Shown: in pieces, positions 39,054 to 49,020 of the stretch | How positions within the stretch are numbered: the stretch's first letter is position 1 | Layout of the letters: every line of letters begins with the position of its first letter | From: an uncultured Kordia sp. | Lineage (GTDB): Bacteria > Bacteroidota > Bacteroidia > Flavobacteriales > Flavobacteriaceae | Direction of reading: 5' to 3' | DNA: 64,000 nucleotides | NCBI RefSeq assembly: GCF_947496985.1 | Contig: NZ_CANMEZ010000005.1 | Location: forward strand, 124,001 to 188,000 | Made by a program: the position numbers and the translations under genes | Notes under the pieces: generated by a model | The model's input: the letters and a program-made list of their open reading frames with translations, nothing else | Told to the model about the DNA's origin: nothing | Databases searched by the model: none

Positions 39054-39659
39054 ATGGCAAGATATACTGGTCCAAAAACTAAAATTGCTCGTAAATTCGG
39101 AGAAGCAATTTTCGGAGACGATAAATCTTTTGATAAAAGAAATTATCCTCCAGGTCAACACGGGAACAACAGACGTAGAGGAAAAAAATCTGAGTACGCA
39201 GTTCAGTTGATGGAAAAGCAAAAAGCAAAATACACTTACGGAATTCTTGAGCGTCAGTTCAGAAACTTGTTTGATAGAGCAAACAGAAGTAAAGGAATTA
39301 CAGGTGAGGTATTATTACAATTATGTGAATCTCGTTTAGATAACGTAGTTTTCAGAATGGGAATCGCACCAACTAGAAGCGGAGCAAGACAATTAGTATC
39401 GCACCGTCACATCACAGTAAATGGAGAGAAAGTAAACATTCCTTCATACAGCTTAAAACCTGGTGATGTAGTAGGAGTTAGAGAAAAATCTAAATCCTTA
39501 GAAGTTGTTACAAGATCTCTAGCTAACGCTAGCCACGTATTTGAGTGGATTACATGGAATGGAGAAAAAGTGGAAGGTACGTTTGTTACTGCTCCAGAAA
39601 GACTTCAAATTCCTGAAAATATCAAAGAGCAGTTAATAGTAGAATTATATTCTAAATAA
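39054..39659 (+). CDS. rpsD: 30S ribosomal protein S4
   Basis: 201 residues. It has [40 protein letters not shown] and the S4 RNA-binding domain ([34 protein letters not shown]). It is a 16S assembly initiator and, elsewhere, an operon repressor. Confidence 0.98.
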   Translation: MARYTGPKTKIARKFGEAIFGDDKSFDKRNYPPGQHGNNRRRGKKSEYAVQLMEKQKAKYTYGILERQFRNLFDRANRSKGITGEVLLQLCESRLDNVVFRMGIAPTRSGARQLVSHRHITVNGEKVNIPSYSLKPGDVVGVREKSKSLEVVTRSLANASHVFEWITWNGEKVEGTFVTAPERLQIPENIKEQLIVELYSK

Positions 39660-39684
39660 TAAATAATCAGAAAGTATTCTTAAT

Positions 39685-40677
39685 ATGGCATTATTAAACT
39701 TCCAAAAGCCCGATAAAGTTATCATGATTGACTCATCTGAGTTCGATGGCAAATTTGAATTTCGTCCTTTAGAACCTGGATACGGGTTAACAATCGGGAA
39801 CGCATTAAGAAGAGTACTTCTATCATCATTGGAAGGTTTTGCGATTACTTCTGTACGTATGGACAAAGTAGATCACGAATTTTCAACGATTTCTGGTGTT
39901 GTAGAAGATGTAACAGAAATTATTTTGAACTTAAAGCAAGTACGTTTTAAGAGACAAATAGATGATATTGATAACGAATCAGTATCAATCTCTGTTTCAG
40001 GAAAAGATCAACTTACCGCTGGTGATTTTCAAAAGTTTATTTCAGGTTTCCAAGTATTAAATCCAGATTTAGTTATCTGTAACATGGACGCTTCTGTAAA
40101 CTTGAATATGGAAATTACTATTGAAAAAGGTAGAGGATATGTTCCAGCTGAAGAAAACAAAAAATCAAACGCTCCCTTAGGAACTATCTTTACAGATTCA
40201 ATTTACACACCTGTAAAGAATGTAAAATACAGCATAGAAAACTATCGTGTTGAACAAAAAACTGATTACGAAAAATTAGTTTTTGAAATCATCACTGATG
40301 GATCTATTCATCCTAAAGAAGCTTTAACTGAAGCTGCAAAAACACTTATTCACCACTTCATGTTATTCTCTGATGAGCGTATCACTTTAGAAGCGGATGA
40401 AATTGCACAAACAGAAACATATGATGAGGAATCATTACATATGCGTCAATTGCTAAAAACAAAATTAGTAGACATGGACCTTTCTGTAAGAGCATTAAAC
40501 TGTTTAAAAGCTGCAGAAGTAGATACATTAGGAGACTTAGTATCTTACAACAAAAACGATTTGATGAAATTTAGAAACTTCGGTAAAAAATCATTAACAG
40601 AGCTAGAAGAACTAGTAAATGTTAAAGGATTAAGTTTCGGAATGGACTTATCAAAATATAAATTAGATAAAGATTAA
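39685..40677 (+). CDS. rpoA: DNA-directed RNA polymerase subunit alpha
   Basis: 330 residues. The N-terminal dimerisation domain has [20 protein letters not shown]. The C-terminal domain has [18 protein letters not shown]-type residues ([20 protein letters not shown]) and [16 protein letters not shown], with the DNA- and regulator-binding surface intact. It follows rpsD by 25 nt. Confidence 0.98.
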   Translation: MALLNFQKPDKVIMIDSSEFDGKFEFRPLEPGYGLTIGNALRRVLLSSLEGFAITSVRMDKVDHEFSTISGVVEDVTEIILNLKQVRFKRQIDDIDNESVSISVSGKDQLTAGDFQKFISGFQVLNPDLVICNMDASVNLNMEITIEKGRGYVPAEENKKSNAPLGTIFTDSIYTPVKNVKYSIENYRVEQKTDYEKLVFEIITDGSIHPKEALTEAAKTLIHHFMLFSDERITLEADEIAQTETYDEESLHMRQLLKTKLVDMDLSVRALNCLKAAEVDTLGDLVSYNKNDLMKFRNFGKKSLTELEELVNVKGLSFGMDLSKYKLDKD

Positions 40678-40694
40678 TTCAATTCCACTATAAT

Positions 40695-40719
40695 TTGCTC
40701 CTCAAACGAGTTGAAGCAA
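40695..40719 (+). promoter_or_regulatory. Hairpin before rplQ
   Basis: TTGCT (40695-40699) pairs with AGCAA (40715-40719). Inside, CTC (40701-40703) pairs with GAG (40708-40710). It lies in the 65-nt rpoA-rplQ gap, 23 nt before the rplQ start. It may set the level of rplQ relative to rpoA. Confidence 0.4.
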
Positions 40720-40742
40720 GATAGCGGTAAAAAACAAATGTC

Positions 40743-41213
40743 ATGAGACACGGAAAGAAAGTAAATCACTTAGGTAGAAAAACAGCGCATAGAAAAGCGA
40801 TGTTAGCAAATATGGCTTGTTCATTAATAGAACACAAGCGTATTAATACTACAGTAGCAAAAGCAAAAGCGTTAAAGCAATTTGTTGAGCCTTTAGTAAC
40901 TAAGTCGAAAGACGATACTACTCACAATCGTCGTTTAGTATTTAGTAAACTAAGAAACAAATATGCAGTTACTGAATTATTCAGAGACGTTGCTGTAAAG
41001 GTTGCTGATAGACCAGGTGGTTACACAAGAATTATCAAATTAGGAAATCGTCTTGGTGATAATGCTCAAATGGCATTAATCGAGTTAGTAGACTACAATG
41101 AAACGTACAATACTGAGAAGAAAGCGAAAACTACAAGACGTAGTAGAAGAGGTGGTAAAAAAGCTGCAACTCCTGCTCCAGTAGAAACTAAAGCTTCTAA
41201 CGAAGAAGAATAA
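40743..41213 (+). CDS. rplQ: 50S ribosomal protein L17
   Basis: 156 residues, starting [20 protein letters not shown]. The family core ends near residue 123, and a charged tail ([20 protein letters not shown] and more) extends it, as is common in this phylum. It is the last gene of the operon. Confidence 0.98.
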   Translation: MRHGKKVNHLGRKTAHRKAMLANMACSLIEHKRINTTVAKAKALKQFVEPLVTKSKDDTTHNRRLVFSKLRNKYAVTELFRDVAVKVADRPGGYTRIIKLGNRLGDNAQMALIELVDYNETYNTEKKAKTTRRSRRGGKKAATPAPVETKASNEEE

Positions 41214-41236
41214 TGATATTCAATTCATTACATATA

Positions 41237-41270
41237 AAAGGATAAACTTTCTGAGTTTATCCTTTTTTTT
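41237..41270 (+). terminator. Intrinsic terminator of the ribosomal operon
   Basis: 11-bp perfect stem AAAGGATAAAC / GTTTATCCTTT (41237-41247 and 41255-41265), 7-nt loop, then more T to 41270. It lies 23 nt after the rplQ stop. Confidence 0.93.
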
Positions 41271-41380
41271 ATATTAACTAAACTCAAAATTTTGAGTTGA
41301 ATTAATTTTGCTGAAAAGCACATCTCAAAAGTAACAGTTGAGAATTAAATTGATTTAAAATCAAAACGAATCACTAACAA

Positions 41381-42199
41381 ATGATCAAACTTGTAAAATC
41401 ATTAATTCCTAAAAAACTAAAGAAGTTTGTAAGGCGAAAAGTTTTAAAACAGAAATACGTTAACAAACCAGTTCATGCGACCTCTTTAATCAAGGATGAA
41501 TTTACATTAGATGGAACCATAGCGTATAACAAATATGGTGGCTATTGTACTCCTTTTTCTGAACAGAAAGAATCTGTTGTTCAAAAAATACTCAAAGGAA
41601 ATGTATACGAGCCAAATACAATTCAATACATAATTGATCATGCTGGCGAAGGTGATATAATTCAAGCCGGAGCCTATTTCGGTGACTTTCTTCCAGGAAT
41701 AGCTAAAAATATTTATAAAAATGCGCAAGTATGGACATTTGAACCAAATGCTGAATACTATCGATGTGCCCAAATAACCATATTGCTTAATAATCTTAAA
41801 AATGTAAATCTGTTTCAAGTTGGACTTGGAGAAGTAAAATCTCAGTTAAAATTACAAATAGAAACAGTAGATGGAAGACGATTAGGTGGCGCAAGTAGAA
41901 TAATTGATTCAGAAAATGGTAAATTTGTACCCATAACAATTGAAACATTAGACAATATGATTCCTGATGACAGAAATATATCAATACTTCAACTCGATTT
42001 AGAAGGATTCGAAATTCCTGCACTCAAAGGAGCCATCAATACCATAAAAAGGTGTAAGCCAATTTTAATATTAGAAATATTATCACACAATGATATTCTA
42101 ACAAACAATTGGTTTCAAGAAAATATATTTTCTCTAGGGTATCAAATCTCAGGGAAAGTACACAACAACACAATAGTAACGATACAACACAATAATTAA
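41381..42199 (+). CDS. FkbM family methyltransferase
   Basis: 272 residues. A basic N-terminus is followed by a SAM-binding Rossmann fold of FkbM type: GEGDIIQAGAYFGDFLPGIA (about 90-109), VWTFEPNAEYYRCAQI (about 116-131) and the later SILQLDLEGFEIPALKGA (about 200-217) with ILEILSH. FkbM enzymes methylate small-molecule or sugar hydroxyls, often in surface glycan pathways. No signal peptide. It stands between the ribosomal terminator and carA with no sugar genes beside it, so the substrate is unknown. Confidence 0.85.
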   Translation: MIKLVKSLIPKKLKKFVRRKVLKQKYVNKPVHATSLIKDEFTLDGTIAYNKYGGYCTPFSEQKESVVQKILKGNVYEPNTIQYIIDHAGEGDIIQAGAYFGDFLPGIAKNIYKNAQVWTFEPNAEYYRCAQITILLNNLKNVNLFQVGLGEVKSQLKLQIETVDGRRLGGASRIIDSENGKFVPITIETLDNMIPDDRNISILQLDLEGFEIPALKGAINTIKRCKPILILEILSHNDILTNNWFQENIFSLGYQISGKVHNNTIVTIQHNN

Positions 42200-42237
42200 T
42201 TCATACAAACACACACAACTAAATTGTATAGCTAGAT

Positions 42238-43350
42238 ATGAAATACCAAACGCGACAAAAAGCAATATTACTACTAGAAGACGGGACAATCTTCCATGGA
42301 AAAGCAATTGGAAACTCTGGAACTGCATACGGAGAAGTATGTTTCAATACAGGAATGACAGGATATCAAGAAATCTTTACTGATCCTTCGTACTATGGAC
42401 AATTAATGGTAACTGCAAATGTGCATATTGGAAACTATGGTACGGCTACAGCCGAAATGGAATCCGATGGTGTAAAAATTGCAGGACTTATTTGTAAAAA
42501 CTTTAGTTATGATTACTCAAGAGATGCTGCGGACAGTTCTCTAAAAGAATTCTTAGACCAAAATAACTTATTTGCAATATCAGATGTAGATACAAGAGCT
42601 TTAGTAAGCTATATAAGAGATAATGGAGCTATGAATGCTGTTATTTCTACAAATGTTGATAAGATAGATGAACTAAAGACTTCACTTGCCAATGTGCCAA
42701 GTATGGCTGGATTAGAATTGGCTTCAAAGGTATCTACGAAAGAACCATATGTTTATGGAGATGAAAATGCTTCTATAAAAATTGCAGCATTAGATATTGG
42801 TGTAAAAAAGAACATTCTTAGAAACCTCGCAAAACGTGATGCATGTATTAAAGTATTTCCATACAATGCAACCTTTGAAGAAATGAGTGTATGGAATCCT
42901 GATGGATACTTCTTGTCAAATGGACCTGGAGATCCAGAACCTTTAAATGATGCTATCACATTCGCAAAAGAAGTAATCAAACACGATTTACCATTATTCG
43001 GAATCTGTTTAGGACATCAAGTAATTGCCTTAGCAAACGGAATCTCTACCTATAAAATGCACAACGGTCACAGAGGAATTAATCATCCTGTAAAGAACAT
43101 GTTGACAGGGAAAGGTGAAATTACTTCACAGAACCATGGTTTTGCAATCAATAGAGAAGAAACAGAAGCAAATGTAAATGTAGAAATTACACACGTACAC
43201 TTAAATGACAATACGGTAGCAGGAATTCGTATCAAAGACAAAAACTGTTTCTCTGTACAATACCATCCAGAAGCAAGTCCTGGACCACACGATGGAGAAT
43301 ACTTATTTGATCAATTCATTGAAAACATTCAAAAAGTAAAAACGGTTTAA
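42238..43350 (+). CDS. carA: Carbamoyl-phosphate synthase small subunit
   Basis: 370 residues. The N-terminal CPSase_sm_chain domain has LLLEDGTIFHGKAIG, FNTGMTGYQEIFTDPSYYGQ and DVDTRALVSYIRDNGAMNAV. The class I glutamine amidotransferase domain has NGPGDPEPL, the nucleophile Cys257 in FGICLGHQ and the His-Glu pair YHPEASPGPHD. It supplies ammonia from glutamine for arginine and pyrimidine synthesis. carB is not in the window. Confidence 0.97.
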   Translation: MKYQTRQKAILLLEDGTIFHGKAIGNSGTAYGEVCFNTGMTGYQEIFTDPSYYGQLMVTANVHIGNYGTATAEMESDGVKIAGLICKNFSYDYSRDAADSSLKEFLDQNNLFAISDVDTRALVSYIRDNGAMNAVISTNVDKIDELKTSLANVPSMAGLELASKVSTKEPYVYGDENASIKIAALDIGVKKNILRNLAKRDACIKVFPYNATFEEMSVWNPDGYFLSNGPGDPEPLNDAITFAKEVIKHDLPLFGICLGHQVIALANGISTYKMHNGHRGINHPVKNMLTGKGEITSQNHGFAINREETEANVNVEITHVHLNDNTVAGIRIKDKNCFSVQYHPEASPGPHDGEYLFDQFIENIQKVKTV

Positions 43351-43369
43351 TTTAGATCAAACACAAGAG

Positions 43370-43987
43370 ATGAAAAAAATCAGCATACTATTAGTGGCTT
43401 TTATGCTTGTTATTTCATGTAAAAATGATGCGAAATCTGAAAAGTCAACGACTAAAACAGAAAAAACAACAACAGAAACAGCAAAACCGAAAGATACCAA
43501 GCTGTCAGTTGACAAGGAACAATTCCTATCAACAACAATTGCCTATTTCAAAAACTGTAAAGCAAATTCAACAAGCAGAAATGATTGTCGAAATAGTATT
43601 ACAAAAATGATTTCTGAATTTTATAATATTGGTGATTTCAAAAATGCGAATGGTGATTATGTAGTATATGATAGTATTCAATCTATTGTGAAAAAATCAG
43701 AAAATTGGATACAACTTGGAAAAGCAAACGATCAAGAAGCATTAAACAAAGCGCAAGAAGCAGCAAACAATGGAAATGCTACAATAGCTATTGATGTTTC
43801 TGAAACGTACGGGCAAGTAGCAATGATTACGCCAGGAAAACTGACAACTTCTGGTTCGTGGAAACTAAAAGTTCCTAATACAACGGCTTTGGTAAACTAT
43901 GATGCTTCCAAATCATTTATGAACAAATCATTGGCTTATGCATTCAAATCCACAGAAAATATTGTGTTATTTAGCAAATCACATTAA
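43370..43987 (+). CDS. Predicted lipoprotein, possibly a degenerate NlpC/P60- or CHAP-like domain
   Basis: 205 residues. Lipoprotein signal MKKISILLVAFMLVISC (Cys17) is followed by a Lys/Thr/Glu-rich linker to about residue 45. The globular part has Cys73 in SRNDCRNSITKMISEFYNI and a strand ETYGQVAMITPGKL (145-158). This Cys-helix then glycine-strand layout loosely resembles NlpC/P60 or CHAP peptidases, where a His would be expected near Gln149; that His is missing. The resemblance is weak and unverified. It lies 19 nt after carA. Confidence 0.55.
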   Translation: MKKISILLVAFMLVISCKNDAKSEKSTTKTEKTTTETAKPKDTKLSVDKEQFLSTTIAYFKNCKANSTSRNDCRNSITKMISEFYNIGDFKNANGDYVVYDSIQSIVKKSENWIQLGKANDQEALNKAQEAANNGNATIAIDVSETYGQVAMITPGKLTTSGSWKLKVPNTTALVNYDASKSFMNKSLAYAFKSTENIVLFSKSH

Positions 43988-44056
43988 AATAAGTTCATGA
44001 AGTTTAGGCAAGAAATTCAATATAAATATGGAATCAAGCCTTAAAACACTATAAAT

Positions 44057-44115
44057 CTCGATTATCGAGTAAAAAATAGTTGCATTATTTTTCATAGAAA
44101 ACGTTTTCGCGTTTT
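44057..44115. promoter_or_regulatory. Palindromes upstream of eno
   Basis: A 13-nt palindrome CTCGAT-T-ATCGAG (44057-44069) and an AAAACG / CGTTTT inverted repeat (44098-44103 and 44110-44115) lie in the 243-nt gap before eno. Neither has a terminator-like T tract on the plus strand. They may be operators or mRNA-end structures. Confidence 0.35.
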
Positions 44116-44195
44116 ATAAAAAGAATCAAAAAACCCACATTGCTGACATATCCGTAAAAGCGATGTACAACCATAAAAAACTAGTGTTAGTTTCG

Positions 44196-44203
44196 TAAAT
44201 TAG
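44196..44203 (+). promoter_or_regulatory. Possible -7 element of eno
   Basis: TTTCGTAAATTAGC around 44191-44204 contains TAAATTAG, one base off TAnnTTTG, at a sensible distance (27 nt) from the start. The gltA upstream region has almost the same block. No clear -33 element is seen. Confidence 0.35.
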
Positions 44204-45520
<1,317 letters not shown>

Positions 45521-45553
45521 CACACTATAACTACTAACAACACAGTTAAAGTG

Positions 45554-45586
45554 AAAAGGTTGAATTCTTAGAATTCAACCTTTTTT
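45554..45586 (+). terminator. Intrinsic terminator after eno
   Basis: 14-bp perfect stem AAAAGGTTGAATTC / GAATTCAACCTTTT (45554-45567 and 45571-45584), loop TTA, then a T tract. It can also serve the convergent RiPP precursor gene ending at 45590. Confidence 0.93.
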
Positions 45587-45589
45587 ATT

Positions 45590-45844
45590 TTATACGCAAG
45601 TATTACAAGTTAAATCATCGCAAAGAGTTCTAACACATGTGCCAAATTCTGTAAGTTGAGGTGGACAATCGTTACAACTCACATGTGGACAATATGAAAA
45701 TACACGTGTATACTTCGTAGTAATGTCAATAATGGTATCAATAATTGTTCCCACATCAATAGAAGCATTGCCTCCTAGGGTTTTGTTCAAATTACTAACG
45801 GATTGTTTGCGTAATACTAAGTTTTTTAAATTCTTTTTCTTCAT
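45590..45844 (-). CDS. Cysteine-rich RiPP (class I lanthipeptide-like) precursor peptide
   Basis: 84 residues. The first 25, MKKKNLKNLVLRKQSVSNLN then KTLGG, match the Bacteroidota leader seen in class I lanthipeptide-like precursors (K-rich start, N-L-x-L-x-K-x-S-V-S-N-L, then a double-Gly cut site at 24-25). The core after GG is 59 residues, starts NASIDVGTIIDTIIDITTKY, and has seven Cys (52, 57, 60, 70, 75, 80, 83) plus several Thr/Ser able to form thioether rings. No LanB/LanC, YcaO, radical SAM or peptidase-ABC transporter gene lies in the window, so it is an orphan here. The family call is inferred from the leader. Product unknown. Confidence 0.72.
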   Translation of the reverse strand: MKKKNLKNLVLRKQSVSNLNKTLGGNASIDVGTIIDTIIDITTKYTRVFSYCPHVSCNDCPPQLTEFGTCVRTLCDDLTCNTCV

Positions 45845-45936
45845 AATGTAAAATATATTGGTTTACAGTAAGTTATGAAAAAAAAGAATGATTGAATTAT
45901 GGTTTTACCGTAATTAATGTTCTGTGAATCAGGTTG

Positions 45937-47130
45937 CTAACCTACACTGCTTACCAATCCAATGATCTCTTGTACGCCACTTCCAATCACAGGAGCAAGC
46001 ATTGTTAATATCACTTTTAAATAACTGATAAAGCTCTTTTGTTCCTTCAAATCATCTTTCACAGTATCAGAAACAGTTGCGTTTTCGTTAATTTTTTGTT
46101 TGATGTAATTTAAATTAGAATGTATTCCTAAATAAATCAAAACCAAGAAAAATGTATGAATCAATCCGTTACTGTAAGCAAACTCTGTAGGATACAAATT
46201 TGGTGAAACTGTCGTTAAAGAATTCAAAGTCCGTAACAAAGTATCTGTACAAAAAATAGTAAACGCTAAAAACAAAGCAATAATAATAAAATACTTTTCT
46301 AAAGCATCGCGATACGGTTTAAATTTTAATATAAGTGTATCAAAATCATTTGCAAACAAATAGGAAATCTTTGAATTAATCATCAATACCAAAACCATCC
46401 AAAAAATAACGCCAAAAAATGGTAAGGTAGCGCCAGTAAATAAGGTTGCTTTGCTATACCCGAAACCAAAATTGGAAATCATATCTGTAGGTTTAAACAG
46501 TAAATTGGAATGATTTAGCTTATAAAAAAATAACGGTAGAATCAATAAAATAGCAATCAAAAGTGAAATTCCAACATTTCCCCAAACAACACTTTTGGAC
46601 ATTCGTTTGGCATAATAACGAATTCCGATATAGAAATAAGGAATAAAAAACATGGAAAATCCAATTGCAAGTGAAATAAACAAAATCCATAAGGAAACCT
46701 TTGGGTGTTTATTTAAAAAGTATGGAACAGAAACAGGTTGATTGCCTAATAACTTAGCGTATCGAATATCTGTACTAGAACCTGCTTTTTGTAAAACGTT
46801 ATTATCATTATGACAAATCATTTTAGTTGTCAAAACTTCTGATTGTCTATGGAATTTCTTAGAGCAATTTGTGTGTTGAATAGTATTGCTAATCAAAATA
46901 TCAGCATTAATACTTTCTAAATCTTTCTGAAATGTATTATAAACTTTGTCAAGTGCTTTTTGTGTGTAAATCGTATCTAACTGTACAGTTTTTAACTTTT
47001 CGGGTGATTCAAAATACTCGTAATCGGGTGTAATTTGAGCATAAAAAAACATAGCAGAAACTACATGTCCTAAAATTCCAAGAATAATCGAAAACAAAAT
47101 TCCACGTTCGTGTGCAGGTCTATTTGACAT
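45937..47130 (-). CDS. Multi-pass membrane protein, unknown function
   Basis: 397 residues. One transmembrane segment near residues 10-31 (ILFSIILGILGHVVSAMFFY) is followed by an extracytoplasmic domain of about 110 residues with two Cys (CSKKF and ICHND). Five or six more membrane segments follow between about 145 and 345. The C-terminus is hydrophobic (VILTMLAPVIGSGVQEII). I recognise no family. It is on the same strand as the RiPP precursor, 92 nt upstream of it. It could be an export, immunity or unrelated protein; position is the only link. Confidence 0.6.
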   Translation of the reverse strand: MSNRPAHERGILFSIILGILGHVVSAMFFYAQITPDYEYFESPEKLKTVQLDTIYTQKALDKVYNTFQKDLESINADILISNTIQHTNCSKKFHRQSEVLTTKMICHNDNNVLQKAGSSTDIRYAKLLGNQPVSVPYFLNKHPKVSLWILFISLAIGFSMFFIPYFYIGIRYYAKRMSKSVVWGNVGISLLIAILLILPLFFYKLNHSNLLFKPTDMISNFGFGYSKATLFTGATLPFFGVIFWMVLVLMINSKISYLFANDFDTLILKFKPYRDALEKYFIIIALFLAFTIFCTDTLLRTLNSLTTVSPNLYPTEFAYSNGLIHTFFLVLIYLGIHSNLNYIKQKINENATVSDTVKDDLKEQKSFISYLKVILTMLAPVIGSGVQEIIGLVSSVG

Positions 47131-47432
47131 AAAAAGAAAGATAATCGTATAGTTAATTACTCACAATATACTAAATAACTAGAATTCTTAGAAAATCGTT
47201 GAAAATAAAAATGCATGAACTGAAAATTCCTTTTCTTTTATTTTTGCTTGATACATTGAGTGCTGTCGAAATGTAAGGAAAGCAAAAAAACGAAAGTCAA
47301 AGATAAAAAGAGTTTCTTTAGTTTGATCTAAGTTGTTAAATTGAGTTTCTATAAAACGAATAGTATAAAATATAAAAATCAGCAATTCATCGTATTTTCA
47401 AGATTCAAAAAAGATAGTATCTTTAGCGTATC
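47131..47432. other. 302-nt intergenic region with a hairpin element
   Basis: Divergent gap between the membrane protein and the transglutaminase-like gene. It holds an inverted repeat TTTTTGCTT (47241-47249) / AAGCAAAAA (47280-47288) with a 30-nt loop, in a stretch whose composition differs from the flanks. It may be a dispersed repeat. A TATCTTTA -7-like element (47418-47425) lies 7 nt before the next start codon. A 65-codon minus-strand ORF here has no protein-like features. Confidence 0.45.
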
Positions 47433-48479
47433 ATGACAGAAGATAAAAAACCTCACGGATGCGTCGTTGCCATACAAAAACTCTTTTCGGGTTGTTTGGC
47501 ATTAATAGCTACAGGTTTTTTAGGAATAGTGTTATTTTTTCTAGCAACTGAAGTCAAAATAGAAGGTATGTCATTGCTAGTTATTTCAGTTTGTGGATTC
47601 TTCATATTACGATATCTCTGGAAAAAAGTAGTACGAAAAAGCAGTTCCAATACGGATGCTTTTAAAAATATCTTATTCAATATTCTAAGAACCGTTGGAA
47701 TTATCATACTATTTTCTGTCATCATGGCAATTCTAATGAAAAATGCGGGCTATGTTATAGAAGAAGAAAATACAATCGTAAAAGAAGAAACGAAGAAGAC
47801 GGAAGTTATTACCACAACAGAAGGCGACAAAACAGTTGAATATATTGTAAACAATCTGCGTTGGAAAGATTTTGATGGCGATCGTTATCGGATGAACTTC
47901 AAAATAGAAAAAGCCAATGTGCCAAAATCTAAAAAAAATCGCCAAAGTTTCAAATACACACGCAGTTTTACTTGGGGGAATTTCTACAAACACATGGCAA
48001 ATCATGATGCGCCATTGTTAGAACATTTGTACACATCGTTCAGTAAAATTCAGAAAGAAAAAAAGATGAATCGTAAAAAGTTTGCCGAATTCATCATTAC
48101 TAGTGTACAAAACATACAGTACAACTATATAAAATCAACACCATGTAATGGAAATGAAGACTATCCATGTGTTGGAAATGTACGATTAGGAATCTTTGCT
48201 CCTGTAGAATTTGGAGCCAATCTTACGGGTGATTGTGACTCGCGTACGGTATTATTATTTGTATTATTGTCAAAATTTAATTACGATGTAGCTATTCTCA
48301 ACAGTGATCAATACAAACATTCTGTATTAGGAATCAGTGTCCCCGCAAGAGGAAAATACAAAACATACAACAGAAAAAAATATTATTTCGTAGAAACCAC
48401 TGCCAAAGGTTGTCCTATTGGATATTTGCCCAAAGACGTATCAAGCTTACGCTATTGGGACTTTGTGTTAGTCAACTAA
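47433..48479 (+). CDS. Membrane-anchored transglutaminase-like cysteine protease homologue
   Basis: 348 residues. Three transmembrane segments lie near 15-37, 44-62 and 84-104. The C-terminal domain has a transglutaminase-like triad: Cys268 in LTGDCDSRTVLLFVLL, His296 in QYKHSVLGI and an acidic residue at Glu321 in YYFVETT. Such domains act as transglutaminases or, more often in bacteria, as peptidases. The catalytic domain has an extra pair CNGNEDYPC (238-246). The next gene, a DUF350 membrane protein, lies 13 nt downstream, so the two likely work together. Substrate unknown. Confidence 0.78.
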   Translation: MTEDKKPHGCVVAIQKLFSGCLALIATGFLGIVLFFLATEVKIEGMSLLVISVCGFFILRYLWKKVVRKSSSNTDAFKNILFNILRTVGIIILFSVIMAILMKNAGYVIEEENTIVKEETKKTEVITTTEGDKTVEYIVNNLRWKDFDGDRYRMNFKIEKANVPKSKKNRQSFKYTRSFTWGNFYKHMANHDAPLLEHLYTSFSKIQKEKKMNRKKFAEFIITSVQNIQYNYIKSTPCNGNEDYPCVGNVRLGIFAPVEFGANLTGDCDSRTVLLFVLLSKFNYDVAILNSDQYKHSVLGISVPARGKYKTYNRKKYYFVETTAKGCPIGYLPKDVSSLRYWDFVLVN

Positions 48480-48492
48480 AAAAAGAAATCAC

Positions 48493-49020
48493 ATGAATAC
48501 AGAATTATTCTATCTCGCACTAAGTCAAATGGTATTATCCATTGTACTTGCTATTGTCATATTCTTCATCTCATACAAAGTACTCATCAAAATATTTAAC
48601 CTCAAAGAAGAAAATCTAAACGATTCTAATTTGGCGTTAAGTATCTTTTTCTCAGGAATCATTTTTAGTACAGGATATTTGTTAAGTGGTATTATTCCAT
48701 CAATTATCAGTGCTATAGAAATGTTTAAAATTCATGCGAAAGAAAATTTATTTGTAGAAATTCTTAAATACTCTTCATTATCATTATTTATAGGTTTTTT
48801 ATTAGCAGGATTAATTCATTTCAGTTCGTTCATGTTAGCAAAATCACTCACGAAACATGTGGACGAAGTAGGAGAGTTGAAAAAAAATAATTTAGCTGTC
48901 GCGATATTACTTACTACAATACTAATTTCCATTACAATCATTTCAAGAGATAGCTTAGTATTTTTAATAGAACTATTTTTACCACAACCAGTTGTTACAG
49001 AGTATACAGGAATAATGTAA
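48493..49020 (+). CDS. DUF350-type integral membrane protein
   Basis: 175 residues with about five to six transmembrane segments. Two related segments, NDSNLALSIFFSGIIFSTGY and KKNNLAVAILLTTILISITI, fit the duplicated DUF350 (YjfL-like) architecture. DUF350 proteins often sit in envelope-stress or polyamine-linked clusters. Here the partner is the transglutaminase-like protein 13 nt upstream. Function is not established. Confidence 0.65.
   Translation: MNTELFYLALSQMVLSIVLAIVIFFISYKVLIKIFNLKEENLNDSNLALSIFFSGIIFSTGYLLSGIIPSIISAIEMFKIHAKENLFVEILKYSSLSLFIGFLLAGLIHFSSFMLAKSLTKHVDEVGELKKNNLAVAILLTTILISITIISRDSLVFLIELFLPQPVVTEYTGIM

Noticed and set aside
47188-47385. 65-codon minus-strand ORF
   Set aside because: Phe/Lys-rich low-complexity translation without a start context; it covers the hairpin element and is not protein-like.
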